From: an uncultured Bacteroidales bacterium
GTDB lineage: Bacteria > Bacteroidota > Bacteroidia > Bacteroidales > Bacteroidaceae
Direction of reading: 5' to 3'
NCBI GenBank assembly: GCA_902782245.1
Contig: CACZMI010000007.1
Span: 1-53,586, forward strand
Length of the DNA: 53,586 nt
A model generated the notes under the pieces. It made no database searches. It was not told the origin of the DNA and saw only the letters and a list, made by a program, of their open reading frames with translations. Positions 9,273 to 17,773 of this stretch are shown here, in pieces; position 1 is the first letter of the stretch, and the number at the start of each line of letters is the position of its first letter. The position numbers were made by a program, and so were the translations under genes.

Positions 9273-11342
9273 TCAGTGCTTGTCCTCAGACATATCATAG
9301 ACAGACTTGGGTACCAATTCAATGTAATCAAACAGGAATTCGGCCTTGTCGTCATCAAGGAGCTGCTTGATACGGATATAATAATCCGTGTTGCTTGTCA
9401 TGTACTCAGTAGCAAGAATCAGACGGCCCATGGTTTCCACGTCACGGTGAATCTTGTCTGTTGCGGTCTTCTGTGCATCGGATCCCTTCAGCCAGCCGCG
9501 GTTCTTCATGGACTTGTCCAATGCTTCAACGGCTGCGACGCCGCCTTCATTCATCAGATCGCCATCCTCTATCCAGCCTACTGAAGGATCTTCCATATTA
9601 ACTCTCAGATCAACCGGGAGTCCCAGAGGTTTCCAGTCGGTACGTTCAACCTCCTGTCCTGCAGGAAGGGCTGCTATATAGTTCTGTACGATACCGCAGA
9701 GCCTGTTGGAACGGAATGAAAGTCTGAGCTGCCAGGTTCCGTCATGCGGTACGGGCGGAAGTTTTACATACATATCGAATCTGCCCTCGATATCAATACC
9801 GTCACCTTCATAAGCGTAACTGCTCGATGTGTTCGGGGCGCGTACGGACAACGTGTAGTCTGCATGGTAAGATACAAAGTTCTTGGGATCCTTGAAACCG
9901 CTTCCGTACTTGCTTACTCCGGTATTGCTGGCATCAAACTGACGTGCACCCGATGTAATGAAATCCGGTGAAAGGGTAGTACAGTCAATTCTGATACGGC
10001 GGTCAAGTATATCCTCACGAATCTTTGAATCATATACCAGTATTCCGTCAATGTAGTGGTATACACCGTTAAGTGCCAGATTCTGCTCAACCTTCATTTC
10101 CTCAACCGGTAAGATTCTTACTCCCGGAACTTTGCCTCCCTTGAATCCTACGGTACCGTTACCTTCATTGTCGCGACGGTTTATATATGTGAAACCTATC
10201 AGGTTGTTCTTGTATGAGGTGGATATTCTCATCAGACTCTTTGACAGCAGAGGCTCAAAATAGTCCTCCGGGTCTGTAATCTTGTTGTTGTATGTCTTAA
10301 TGATGTCACTGCGTCCGTTGATTCTTGAAAGGTCCATCAGGAACGGCAGTATGTGGTATGATATAAACTTGTTAAGCGGGTTCTGCGGACTTGCATAATC
10401 TGCGAGTATGGAGTCGCTCAGCGTCCTGTCTTTGTTGTATACATCATTGGCGAAATCAAACATCTCCGGGATATTGGAAATGCCGTTCCGGTTGAATATG
10501 GAATCCGTCGGAACCAACAGAGTGAAATTGGTCTTTCTCTTTTCCCAATAGAACACCGTGTAATTGTTGCTGGCCGATACAAGTGGAACTCCTTTATATA
10601 CAGAGTCGTAACCTATCTTATAATTCAGGTCGTAGTACTCGCTCAGAACGGGATGAAGCCTGCAGAGTTTGAGAGCTTCACTGAACAACTTGGTTTTAGG
10701 ATCATTGTCAACCAGATCGTACACATAGTTTCCGGAAAAGTCTATGCAGCGGTCTATGTAATGTACCACACCGTTCTCGCAAGAGTCATCCTTGGCTATG
10801 ACGATGGCATTGTTAAGGCGTCTCTGGAGAGCTACGACCGAATCACCCAACTGCTCTCTGCGGGTTGAATCCAGGGTGAGGATGAGATATCGGTCATTCA
10901 GATTGACTTTTGGGAGAAGTCCGGGAACCAGGTCTCCGATAAAGCATGTTACATCCAGCAGGTGCGTCCAGGCCAGAGTATCGCAATCCTCTATGGGCAG
11001 GTCGTCAACAGTGGTGTATGTTATATCATCGCTTTTGCCTTCAGTCCTTGCAACGGCCTTGGCTATCGTTTCTCTTTCACGAAGAAACTTTTCCATAGCG
11101 GCATTGTTGGGGGCAAAGCATGTGTAGTGACCGTATGTTGAAAGGTCACGCAACAGACCGGTTCTCTCCAGAACCCTGACAAAATCACTGTAGTCAGGAT
11201 TCCCGGTAAGGTCAGATGCAACGGTCTTGCCCTGGAATGTGTAATAAGTACCGGGATGGGTCTCGTCCCAGCAACCGGAGAGGAAGAATGTGCTGACGGT
11301 CAGCACGGTCAGGAAAAGGGTTTTCAATGTATTGGTTCTCAT
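9273..11342 (-). CDS. Fasciclin (FAS1)-domain lipoprotein
   Basis: A 689 aa cell-envelope lipoprotein; the lipobox LSGC places the modified cysteine at residue 24. Two FAS1-like modules can be recognised by their core motifs: YTCFAPNNAAMEKFL (residues ~73-87) and NFTLLVPTDSIFN (~270). Each is followed by the expected hydrophobic and H-containing strands (VVHYIDRCI and VYHYIDGIL). The C-terminal ~230 residues form a beta-rich region of unknown kind. FAS1 lipoproteins of this size are frequent in gut Bacteroidales, often beside SusC/SusD pairs, but none is nearby here. It has its own -7 element (11375-11382) 62 bases after uxaC and its own terminator. A surface binding or adhesion role is inference. 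Confidence 0.85.
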   Translation of the reverse strand: MRTNTLKTLFLTVLTVSTFFLSGCWDETHPGTYYTFQGKTVASDLTGNPDYSDFVRVLERTGLLRDLSTYGHYTCFAPNNAAMEKFLRERETIAKAVARTEGKSDDITYTTVDDLPIEDCDTLAWTHLLDVTCFIGDLVPGLLPKVNLNDRYLILTLDSTRREQLGDSVVALQRRLNNAIVIAKDDSCENGVVHYIDRCIDFSGNYVYDLVDNDPKTKLFSEALKLCRLHPVLSEYYDLNYKIGYDSVYKGVPLVSASNNYTVFYWEKRKTNFTLLVPTDSIFNRNGISNIPEMFDFANDVYNKDRTLSDSILADYASPQNPLNKFISYHILPFLMDLSRINGRSDIIKTYNNKITDPEDYFEPLLSKSLMRISTSYKNNLIGFTYINRRDNEGNGTVGFKGGKVPGVRILPVEEMKVEQNLALNGVYHYIDGILVYDSKIREDILDRRIRIDCTTLSPDFITSGARQFDASNTGVSKYGSGFKDPKNFVSYHADYTLSVRAPNTSSSYAYEGDGIDIEGRFDMYVKLPPVPHDGTWQLRLSFRSNRLCGIVQNYIAALPAGQEVERTDWKPLGLPVDLRVNMEDPSVGWIEDGDLMNEGGVAAVEALDKSMKNRGWLKGSDAQKTATDKIHRDVETMGRLILATEYMTSNTDYYIRIKQLLDDDKAEFLFDYIELVPKSVYDMSEDKH

Positions 11343-11374
11343 ATAGCAAAATAGAAATAATTAGGATATTACTA

Positions 11375-11382
11375 CAAATATA
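11375..11382 (-). promoter_or_regulatory. -7 element of the FAS1 gene
   Basis: TATATTTG on the minus strand, 33 bases before the FAS1 ATG, in the uxaC-FAS1 gap. No clear TTTG at the -33 position was seen. Confidence 0.55.
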
Positions 11383-11404
11383 AAGCTATATAAGAAAAGT
11401 TAAA

Positions 11405-12811
11405 TTAGAAATTGAAGAAATTTTTGGCATTGTAGTAGGATATGTCCTCTACCATCTGCTCAATGCGATCCATCTCACTCATGGGAATCTCTCCGTTTTC
11501 AACGTCTTTTCCTATAAGATTGCACAGTATTCTGCGGAAATACTCATGACGGGCATAAGATACGAACGAACGGCTGTCGGTGAGCATGCCTACAAAGCGT
11601 GAAAGCAGTCCCAGCATACTCAGGACCTGCATCTGCTGCTCCATTCCGTTCTTCTGGTCCAGGAACCACCATCCGGCACCCAACTGTATCTTGCCGGGTA
11701 CACTGCCGTCCTGGAAGTTGCCTATTGTGGTTCCCACCATTTCAAAATCGGACGGGTTTAGATTGTATATTATCGTCTTGGTGAGTTTGTCCATACTGTT
11801 GAGCCTGTCCAGATAACGGTTCATGGCTTTGGCGGTCATGACCTGGGACATGGAGTCAAATCCGGTATCCTTACCGATGAGTTTGAACATCTTGGAGTTC
11901 TGGTTGCGGATTACGCCGTAGTGAAACTGCTGGGTCCAGCCGGTATCGGCATCCATCTTGCCGAATTCGATGAGCATGGCGCTCTTGAACTTGCGGATTT
12001 CGGCTTCTGTCAGAACGGAGCCTCCGTATACTTTGCTGAATATGGCATCCAACTCGGCGCTTGTAAAGTCATCGGCGTAGAACTCCTCCATGCCGTGATC
12101 GCTTAGGCGGCATCCCATCTGCTCAAAGTATTTGTGACGTACCAGAAGCGCCTTCACGATATCATCAAAACAGTTGATGCTCACTCCGCTTACCTTGGCC
12201 AGTTTATCTATATAATCCCTGTATGCTGCAGGATTCTCAACGGTCATTGCCATATCCGGACGCCATGTGGGGAGCACCTTCACCTTGAATCCGCTTTCGC
12301 GAACCTGCTTGTGGTATTCCAGAGAGTCAACAGGATCGTCGGTGGTGCATACGGCTTCCACGTTGTAGTGCAACATCAGGTTGCGTGCGCTGAACTCAGG
12401 ACTTGCCAGTTTCTCATTGCACTCGTCATAAATCTCCTTTGCGGTCTTGGGATTGAGAACCTTGTCAATTCCGAAACAGGTCTTGAGTTCCAGATGTGTC
12501 CAATGATAAAGCGGGTTGCGCATGCAGTATGGCATGGTCTCGGCCCACTTCTGGAACTTGTCCCAATCCGATGCATCACCGGTTATGTACTTTTCGGGTA
12601 CTCCGTTGGTGCGCAGGGCACGCCATTTGTAGTGGTCTCCTCCTAACCATAACTCCGTGATGGAACGGAATTTGTGGTCCTCGGCTACCTCCTGGGGGTT
12701 GAGATGACAGTGGTAGTCAATGATGGGGAGTTTCTTTGCGTGATCGTGAAACAGATGCTCTGCGGTTTTTGTCTGGAGCAGGAAATTCTCGTGGATGAAT
12801 GGTTTGTTCAT
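11405..12811 (-). CDS. uxaC: Glucuronate/galacturonate isomerase
   Basis: Uronate isomerase converting D-glucuronate to D-fructuronate and D-galacturonate to D-tagaturonate, the first step of hexuronate catabolism. At 468 aa it is full length for the family. An amidohydrolase-like metal motif DYHCH (H34, H36) follows the N-terminal PFIHENFLLQT block, and the C-terminal half has the family stretch with GAGWWF and LTDSRSF. It lies 37 bases downstream of uxaE with the same orientation, so isomerase and epimerase are probably co-transcribed. No uxuA, uxuB, kdgK or kdgA is in the window, so the rest of the pathway is elsewhere. The FAS1 gene downstream has a separate promoter. Confidence 0.96.
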   Translation of the reverse strand: MNKPFIHENFLLQTKTAEHLFHDHAKKLPIIDYHCHLNPQEVAEDHKFRSITELWLGGDHYKWRALRTNGVPEKYITGDASDWDKFQKWAETMPYCMRNPLYHWTHLELKTCFGIDKVLNPKTAKEIYDECNEKLASPEFSARNLMLHYNVEAVCTTDDPVDSLEYHKQVRESGFKVKVLPTWRPDMAMTVENPAAYRDYIDKLAKVSGVSINCFDDIVKALLVRHKYFEQMGCRLSDHGMEEFYADDFTSAELDAIFSKVYGGSVLTEAEIRKFKSAMLIEFGKMDADTGWTQQFHYGVIRNQNSKMFKLIGKDTGFDSMSQVMTAKAMNRYLDRLNSMDKLTKTIIYNLNPSDFEMVGTTIGNFQDGSVPGKIQLGAGWWFLDQKNGMEQQMQVLSMLGLLSRFVGMLTDSRSFVSYARHEYFRRILCNLIGKDVENGEIPMSEMDRIEQMVEDISYYNAKNFFNF

Positions 12812-12848
12812 ATCGCTTTTGTTTGTAATCAGGTTAATAACGGTTTGT

Positions 12849-14096
12849 TCAGAACAGGCGTGCTATATGTCTGTCCAGTATGTTCTCTTTCACTTGCTGC
12901 GCCACCACATCGGCATTGCGCTCCAGATCAGCGTAGAATTCGGATGACATTTCGGCTGCTATCTTGTAACTTACATGAACAAGCTGGCGGAAATCGGGGT
13001 TGTAGAGCGGATCCTGCTGATTGTGTCTCAGGGCGCGTGCGTACTGATCTCCGCTCCAGGATGCAATCTGTTCTGCAGTGGGCAGATTGGCCGGGTTTAT
13101 GTCGATGACGGTGGCGTAGGGGATGCACAGCTCCTCCATGCGTCCCAGGGCTGAAATTGCTATCTTCTTGGCAAGTTCAAGCGCCTTTGCATCGGCCAGT
13201 GCCAGGCCTATGTTCTCCTCAAGCCATGTGGTGCCTGCGGTCTTTATGTGTATTCCCTTGTCATACTGGCGGATAAGACGGCCCATGATGGGATAGATTG
13301 AGAATTTGTCACTGCCGGAGTGAATGCTCAACTTAAGCCCCTGGGGCAGACCGAATTCCTTTACTGCATAATCTATTACCAGCAGGTCCTCGCGGAATTC
13401 CTTCTCAAACTGGGCAGTGTCTCCTACATATTCCACGCCCTTGTTGAAACGTCCGGTAAACTTGGGGGCTATGGTCTGGGCGGGTATTCCCTCCTGGGCC
13501 AGGGCACTCAGGATAAAGAAAATCTCTATCGGGGTCTGGGGCGCATCCACCTCATCCATCGATACTTCCGTTACAAAGTTGTCGGCACCTTTGCGGTCTG
13601 CAATGTGACGGTATATTCGGCCGGCCTCCTGTGCGGCGAACAGGTACTTTCCGGCAAGAATCTCAAGCAGATTGCGGTCAACGCTGAAAGGTTCTTCTAT
13701 GCCCGGTATACGGAGTGTCCCGGAATATTTCATGTTGTTTTTGACAAACTCTGCCGTTGAAGTTGCATCGGCGGGTTTTCCTATATAGTCGGCTACATCA
13801 ATTGTAAAGAAATCCGATGAGTCTACAAAACGGTCCACGTTGTTCATGTTGATGTGGTCGGCATCTACGAAATAGGACTTTCCGTAACCTAAGGCCTTGA
13901 CTGCCTCATCGGCCTCCCGACGTGTGTCTGAAGGCTCCGTGCCGATTATCTGATGTTCGCGGTTTGACTTGTTCCATACGGGTACGAACTCAAACGGGAA
14001 CTTGCCGGCGCCTTCTATGAGTGCTGACAACTGTGCCTTTCCTTCATGTGAAAACCTGTCTCCTATGCCGAAGGAGTATTTTCCTAATGTCTTCAT
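12849..14096 (-). CDS. uxaE: Tagaturonate epimerase family protein
   Basis: A 415 aa protein resembling UxaE, the C-3 epimerase that interconverts D-tagaturonate and D-fructuronate and lets galacturonate enter the fructuronate branch without UxaA/UxaB. Recognition rests on overall similarity: GKYSFGIGDRF at the N-terminus, then VDADHI and SIHSGSDKFSIYP motifs with histidines and acids suited to metal binding. It is adjacent to uxaC, which makes the two substrates of this enzyme. It follows pdxB by 24 bases. I recognise the family but cannot confirm individual catalytic residues. Confidence 0.85.
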   Translation of the reverse strand: MKTLGKYSFGIGDRFSHEGKAQLSALIEGAGKFPFEFVPVWNKSNREHQIIGTEPSDTRREADEAVKALGYGKSYFVDADHINMNNVDRFVDSSDFFTIDVADYIGKPADATSTAEFVKNNMKYSGTLRIPGIEEPFSVDRNLLEILAGKYLFAAQEAGRIYRHIADRKGADNFVTEVSMDEVDAPQTPIEIFFILSALAQEGIPAQTIAPKFTGRFNKGVEYVGDTAQFEKEFREDLLVIDYAVKEFGLPQGLKLSIHSGSDKFSIYPIMGRLIRQYDKGIHIKTAGTTWLEENIGLALADAKALELAKKIAISALGRMEELCIPYATVIDINPANLPTAEQIASWSGDQYARALRHNQQDPLYNPDFRQLVHVSYKIAAEMSSEFYADLERNADVVAQQVKENILDRHIARLF

Positions 14097-14120
14097 ATTA
14101 ATTGTATTTTTTTGTAATGA

Positions 14121-15254
14121 TTATTCAGAAATATTAAAACCTGCTTCCCTTAAGAATGCCGATGCCCTTCCGGTGTCGTCATTCAGAGGCTTCACGGTAA
14201 AGGCCGTGAACTCCCTTCTTATGTGATAACCGGAGCGGAGTGTCTCAAAAGCAGCCGGTTTTTCTCTCAGACCGGAATCGTCCTGCATTATGTCATATGT
14301 GTGAAGTATGGCCTTTGCGAGTACCTCCTGCGGTTTAATGCCCCGGGTGTCAATGTCGAATTCCAAAGCCTGTGGGGGACATGGCAGTTCCGGAACCTCC
14401 CATTCCCGGCAGGGCAGTTCAAAGAAATCTCCCAATGCCTGCACGCACATGGCGGTACCGGTGGCTTTTCCGTCGGTTGAATAGCCGGCAATATGAGGCG
14501 TGGCGCAAAACAGCAGGTCCATCAGTTCCGGGTCTATGCCTGGCTCGTTTTCCCATACGTCCAGTGCGGCGGCCCCCAGTTTTTTGCTTCTTAAGGCTTC
14601 TTTAAGAGCGGTAGAGTCTACCACTTCTCCCCGGGACGAGTTTATGAGAATCTGACTGCCGTTCATGGCATCCAGTCTTTTTCTGTCAATGAGGTGGTAT
14701 GTGGCATCCTGGCCTTCAAAAGTCAGCGGTACATGACATGTAATTATGTCACTGCGCTCTATGAGTTCATCCAGGGCTATGAATCCGGCATTGTTTTCCT
14801 GCCTGGCGCGGGGCGGGTCACACAATATCACGTTGAAACCCAGAAGCGCAGCCAGACGAGCCACCTTGCTTCCCACATTGCCTGCTCCTATTACTCCCAA
14901 GGTCTTCCGGCGGCACTCAAAACCCAGACGCTGAGACATCGTTACAAGAAGTGAACCCATGTACTGCTCAACAGAACGGGAATTGCATCCGGGCGCATTG
15001 GTCCAACTGATTCCGTGTGATTCACACCACCGGGTGTCTATATGGTCATAGCCTATTGTCGCGGTTGCAATGAAACGCACTTTGGAACCGTCCAGAAGCG
15101 ATCTGTCACATCTGGTTCTGGTCCTTATTACAAGAGCGTCGGCATCACGCACGGTCTGCGGACCGATATCCTGCCCGGGAACATACGTGACATCACAGTA
15201 TGGCTCAAGAACCCCTTTTATAAAAGGAATATGGGAGTCACAGATTACTTTCAT
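14121..15254 (-). CDS. pdxB: 4-phosphoerythronate dehydrogenase
   Basis: NAD-dependent D-2-hydroxyacid dehydrogenase that oxidises 4-phosphoerythronate in the DXP-dependent pyridoxal phosphate pathway. 377 aa, matching PdxB length including the C-terminal dimerisation domain (~residues 285-377). Visible are the Rossmann motif GAGNVGSKVA (~121), the catalytic arginine in INSSRGEVVD, the acid region in ENEPGID and the catalytic histidine in ATPHIAGYS. It is the first gene of the pdxB-uxaE-uxaC string and is divergent from the sensor-kinase operon across a 114-base gap. A -7-like GACATTTG (15280-15287, minus) may drive it. Its link to hexuronate genes is positional only. Confidence 0.93.
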   Translation of the reverse strand: MKVICDSHIPFIKGVLEPYCDVTYVPGQDIGPQTVRDADALVIRTRTRCDRSLLDGSKVRFIATATIGYDHIDTRWCESHGISWTNAPGCNSRSVEQYMGSLLVTMSQRLGFECRRKTLGVIGAGNVGSKVARLAALLGFNVILCDPPRARQENNAGFIALDELIERSDIITCHVPLTFEGQDATYHLIDRKRLDAMNGSQILINSSRGEVVDSTALKEALRSKKLGAAALDVWENEPGIDPELMDLLFCATPHIAGYSTDGKATGTAMCVQALGDFFELPCREWEVPELPCPPQALEFDIDTRGIKPQEVLAKAILHTYDIMQDDSGLREKPAAFETLRSGYHIRREFTAFTVKPLNDDTGRASAFLREAGFNISE

Positions 15255-15342
15255 GCCTCAGAATAGCCTTTCTTTTCTACAAATGTCGCGTTTTAATCTG
15301 ACAAATGGACCATTTTTGTTTATACTTGTCCAAAAAAAACGT

Positions 15343-15350
15343 TAAGTTTG
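15343..15350 (+). promoter_or_regulatory. -7 element of the sensor-kinase operon
   Basis: TAAGTTTG, 18 bases before the ATG of the first kinase, matches TAnnTTTG. The -33 position has only a weak TTTA (15319-15322). The pdxB-kinase gap holds this and the opposing pdxB -7-like element. Confidence 0.55.
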
Positions 15351-15368
15351 CGATAAAGTCAGACCCGG

Positions 15369-17771
15369 ATGTTTTTTTATCGTTTTAAAAAGGACTATCT
15401 CCGCATCGGCAGTTATGTCAGTGCCGTTGTTGCATTCGTTTTCTCTGCTTTCTCAGTTCTGTCATGCGATGTGGGGAGGAGTATCCCGTATGAAAACGGG
15501 TACAGCGTCGTCGTAATCCATTCCTATAATGATATGGGGCAGGAGGGCCGATATTTCCGCAATTACATGGATCAGCGTTTCAAACACCATGGAATGATTG
15601 TAAACACCCATCATATTTATCTGGATCTGATACATAAGGAGGTGCCGTTTGTCAATGACCATGGCGTGGATTGCTTTGTAGATACTGTAATGAGTTATAA
15701 TCCTGATATCCTTCTTGTAAATGATGACCTGGCTTTCCATTACATACTTAATAAAGAGGATATTCTTTTCAAGACCGTTCCGTCTGTGTTCGCCGGAGTG
15801 TCGGCATCCGCTTTCAATCATCAGGATTATCCGTTGCTTACAGGATGGCGTGATCCTGTAGAACTTGCAGCCAACTGCAATCTCTACAAGAACCTTAATT
15901 TTCCGGGCAATCCTATAGTGGAACTCGATTACGGTGACTATCAGGATGAACTGCGTGAACGGTTATATGAAAACATATCGGATACCGCCTTCTTTATCAA
16001 CAACTCCGATTTTCATATCGGTTTGCAGGACCTCTCTTCATCGGATTACGGGGACAAGATCATAGTCAGTTTTGTCTGTATGGCTGACCCCGAGAAGAAC
16101 CGCCCCGTATACATGAATGATGATAAGTACGGCAATGAGGAGGGTCTTAGAAATTCCGATATCGGCAAATCTTATACTTTTGAGGGCCGTCAGGGACATA
16201 TCCAGGTAAAATATGACCTTTTCAGCAATAGCCTTATAGATCTGACACGTATTCCTCAGGTAACTTGCATCCGTGAGCAGTTCGGCAGTTTCAGCAACCT
16301 GCTGGATAATAAAAAAACGGGTGACGGCGAGAATGAATATGAACGCCCCAAATTCCTATGCGGCTATTTTACCGGAGTGGAAACGCAGATATCTGATCAG
16401 GTTTATTCGGCAGTCAGAATTCTCAGAGGTGACAGTCCCCGGAATATTCCGGTAGAGACACACCGGAAAGATTATTATATGGATTGGGATGCCATGAGCC
16501 AGATGGATCCGCCTCTCAATTACAGCGATTTCAATGAGCAGTTCCTGATTGTGAATGTTCCGTTCGTGGTTTCCCATAAGGTTCTTTTCATCTCATTGGT
16601 ATCCCTGGGCGTCATCCTGCTGGCCCTGTTGCTGTCTCATCTGACCGGAGTCAGGTTCCGTAAACGCAACAGTCAGAGAGAGAATGCCCTTGCGTTGCTC
16701 AAACAGGAGACACAGCGGCGCCTTCTGGTACTTGAGGGCAGCGATTCAATGTTCTATCGTGTCCAAAACGGCAGGATAGCATTTCTTCACAGCTCACAAA
16801 GCGTATCGCTTTCACATGAATGGGAACTGAACGAGTATCGCAATGAATATGTGGCCCCCGAGAGTTACGGTTCATTCGATATTTGTTCGGGCGTGGTTCC
16901 TGCAGAATCCGAAAAGGCAAAAGTCCGTGTCCGCGCCAAGACGCTCAACGGCACCTGGCATTGGTGGGAAGTCTCGTTCCGTAAGAATGAGACGGGGGAT
17001 ATGATAATAGGATTCGTCATAAGCGTGGATAAGATAGTTGAATTTGAAAAGAATCTGCAGGAGTCTGCAATAAGGGCCGAAGAGGTTATCTCAAAAGAGA
17101 ATTTCATAGCCAACATAACCCACGATATCCGTACTCCCCTCAATGCTATTTCGGGTTTCGCCCAGCTGCTGGCCGAAGGATGCAGTCAGGAGGACAGGGC
17201 GCTTTTCGCTTCGCTTATCCAGGATAACACTGACCAATTGCTTGATCTCATCGATGAGGCTGTCCGGAAGCCCTCCGACAGTACAGACTCGATGTCTTTC
17301 AAGATACGCAGGATAAGCACCGCAAAACTTGTGAATGACAGTTACCATACCAACAGGATTCTGTGTCCTTCTCACCTTAAGTTCAGGTATGAGCCTTATC
17401 AGGGCGATGATGTGATGATAATGGCCGACCCGATACGAACCAGTCAGGTCATCAACAATTTCCTGAGTAATGCATTCAAATACACCCTTCAGGGCTCTGT
17501 TACATTAGGTTGGACGGTACTGGAGAATGAGAATTGCATCGAGGTGTTTGTATCGGACACCGGAATCGGAATAAGCGAGGAGGATAGCGTTCTTGTACAT
17601 CAGCGTTTCGGAATGGCCAAGGGTAATTATAAAGGTACCGGACTGGGACTTGACATCTGCTGCTCCATCATTGAGAAGCAGAACGGCCAGTATGGGTTTA
17701 CCAGTAAGCTGGGGCAGGGAAGCCGTTTCTGGTTCCGTCTGCCGATTGACAATACTCAAAACGACGCATAG
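15369..17771 (+). CDS. Sensor histidine kinase with periplasmic binding-like sensor (first paralog)
   Basis: An 800 aa membrane sensor kinase. The N-terminal hydrophobic segment ends in VLSC (C33), a lipobox-like site. Residues ~45-395 form an extracytoplasmic region with alternating beta/alpha character resembling ABC-type substrate-binding domains (VVVIHSYNDMGQEG start). A transmembrane helix lies at ~404-428 and a PAS-like region at ~455-560. Then come HisKA with H585 (ITHDIRTPLN), the N box (NNFLSNAFKYT), G1 (SDTGIGI) and G2 (GTGLGLDIC). No receiver domain is attached. The next gene is a paralog two bases downstream; both share CGYF...ET...DQ...ILRG and a later YYM.W.AM block before the TM. 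Ligand unknown. Confidence 0.88.
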   Translation: MFFYRFKKDYLRIGSYVSAVVAFVFSAFSVLSCDVGRSIPYENGYSVVVIHSYNDMGQEGRYFRNYMDQRFKHHGMIVNTHHIYLDLIHKEVPFVNDHGVDCFVDTVMSYNPDILLVNDDLAFHYILNKEDILFKTVPSVFAGVSASAFNHQDYPLLTGWRDPVELAANCNLYKNLNFPGNPIVELDYGDYQDELRERLYENISDTAFFINNSDFHIGLQDLSSSDYGDKIIVSFVCMADPEKNRPVYMNDDKYGNEEGLRNSDIGKSYTFEGRQGHIQVKYDLFSNSLIDLTRIPQVTCIREQFGSFSNLLDNKKTGDGENEYERPKFLCGYFTGVETQISDQVYSAVRILRGDSPRNIPVETHRKDYYMDWDAMSQMDPPLNYSDFNEQFLIVNVPFVVSHKVLFISLVSLGVILLALLLSHLTGVRFRKRNSQRENALALLKQETQRRLLVLEGSDSMFYRVQNGRIAFLHSSQSVSLSHEWELNEYRNEYVAPESYGSFDICSGVVPAESEKAKVRVRAKTLNGTWHWWEVSFRKNETGDMIIGFVISVDKIVEFEKNLQESAIRAEEVISKENFIANITHDIRTPLNAISGFAQLLAEGCSQEDRALFASLIQDNTDQLLDLIDEAVRKPSDSTDSMSFKIRRISTAKLVNDSYHTNRILCPSHLKFRYEPYQGDDVMIMADPIRTSQVINNFLSNAFKYTLQGSVTLGWTVLENENCIEVFVSDTGIGISEEDSVLVHQRFGMAKGNYKGTGLGLDICCSIIEKQNGQYGFTSKLGQGSRFWFRLPIDNTQNDA

Positions 17772-17773
17772 CT

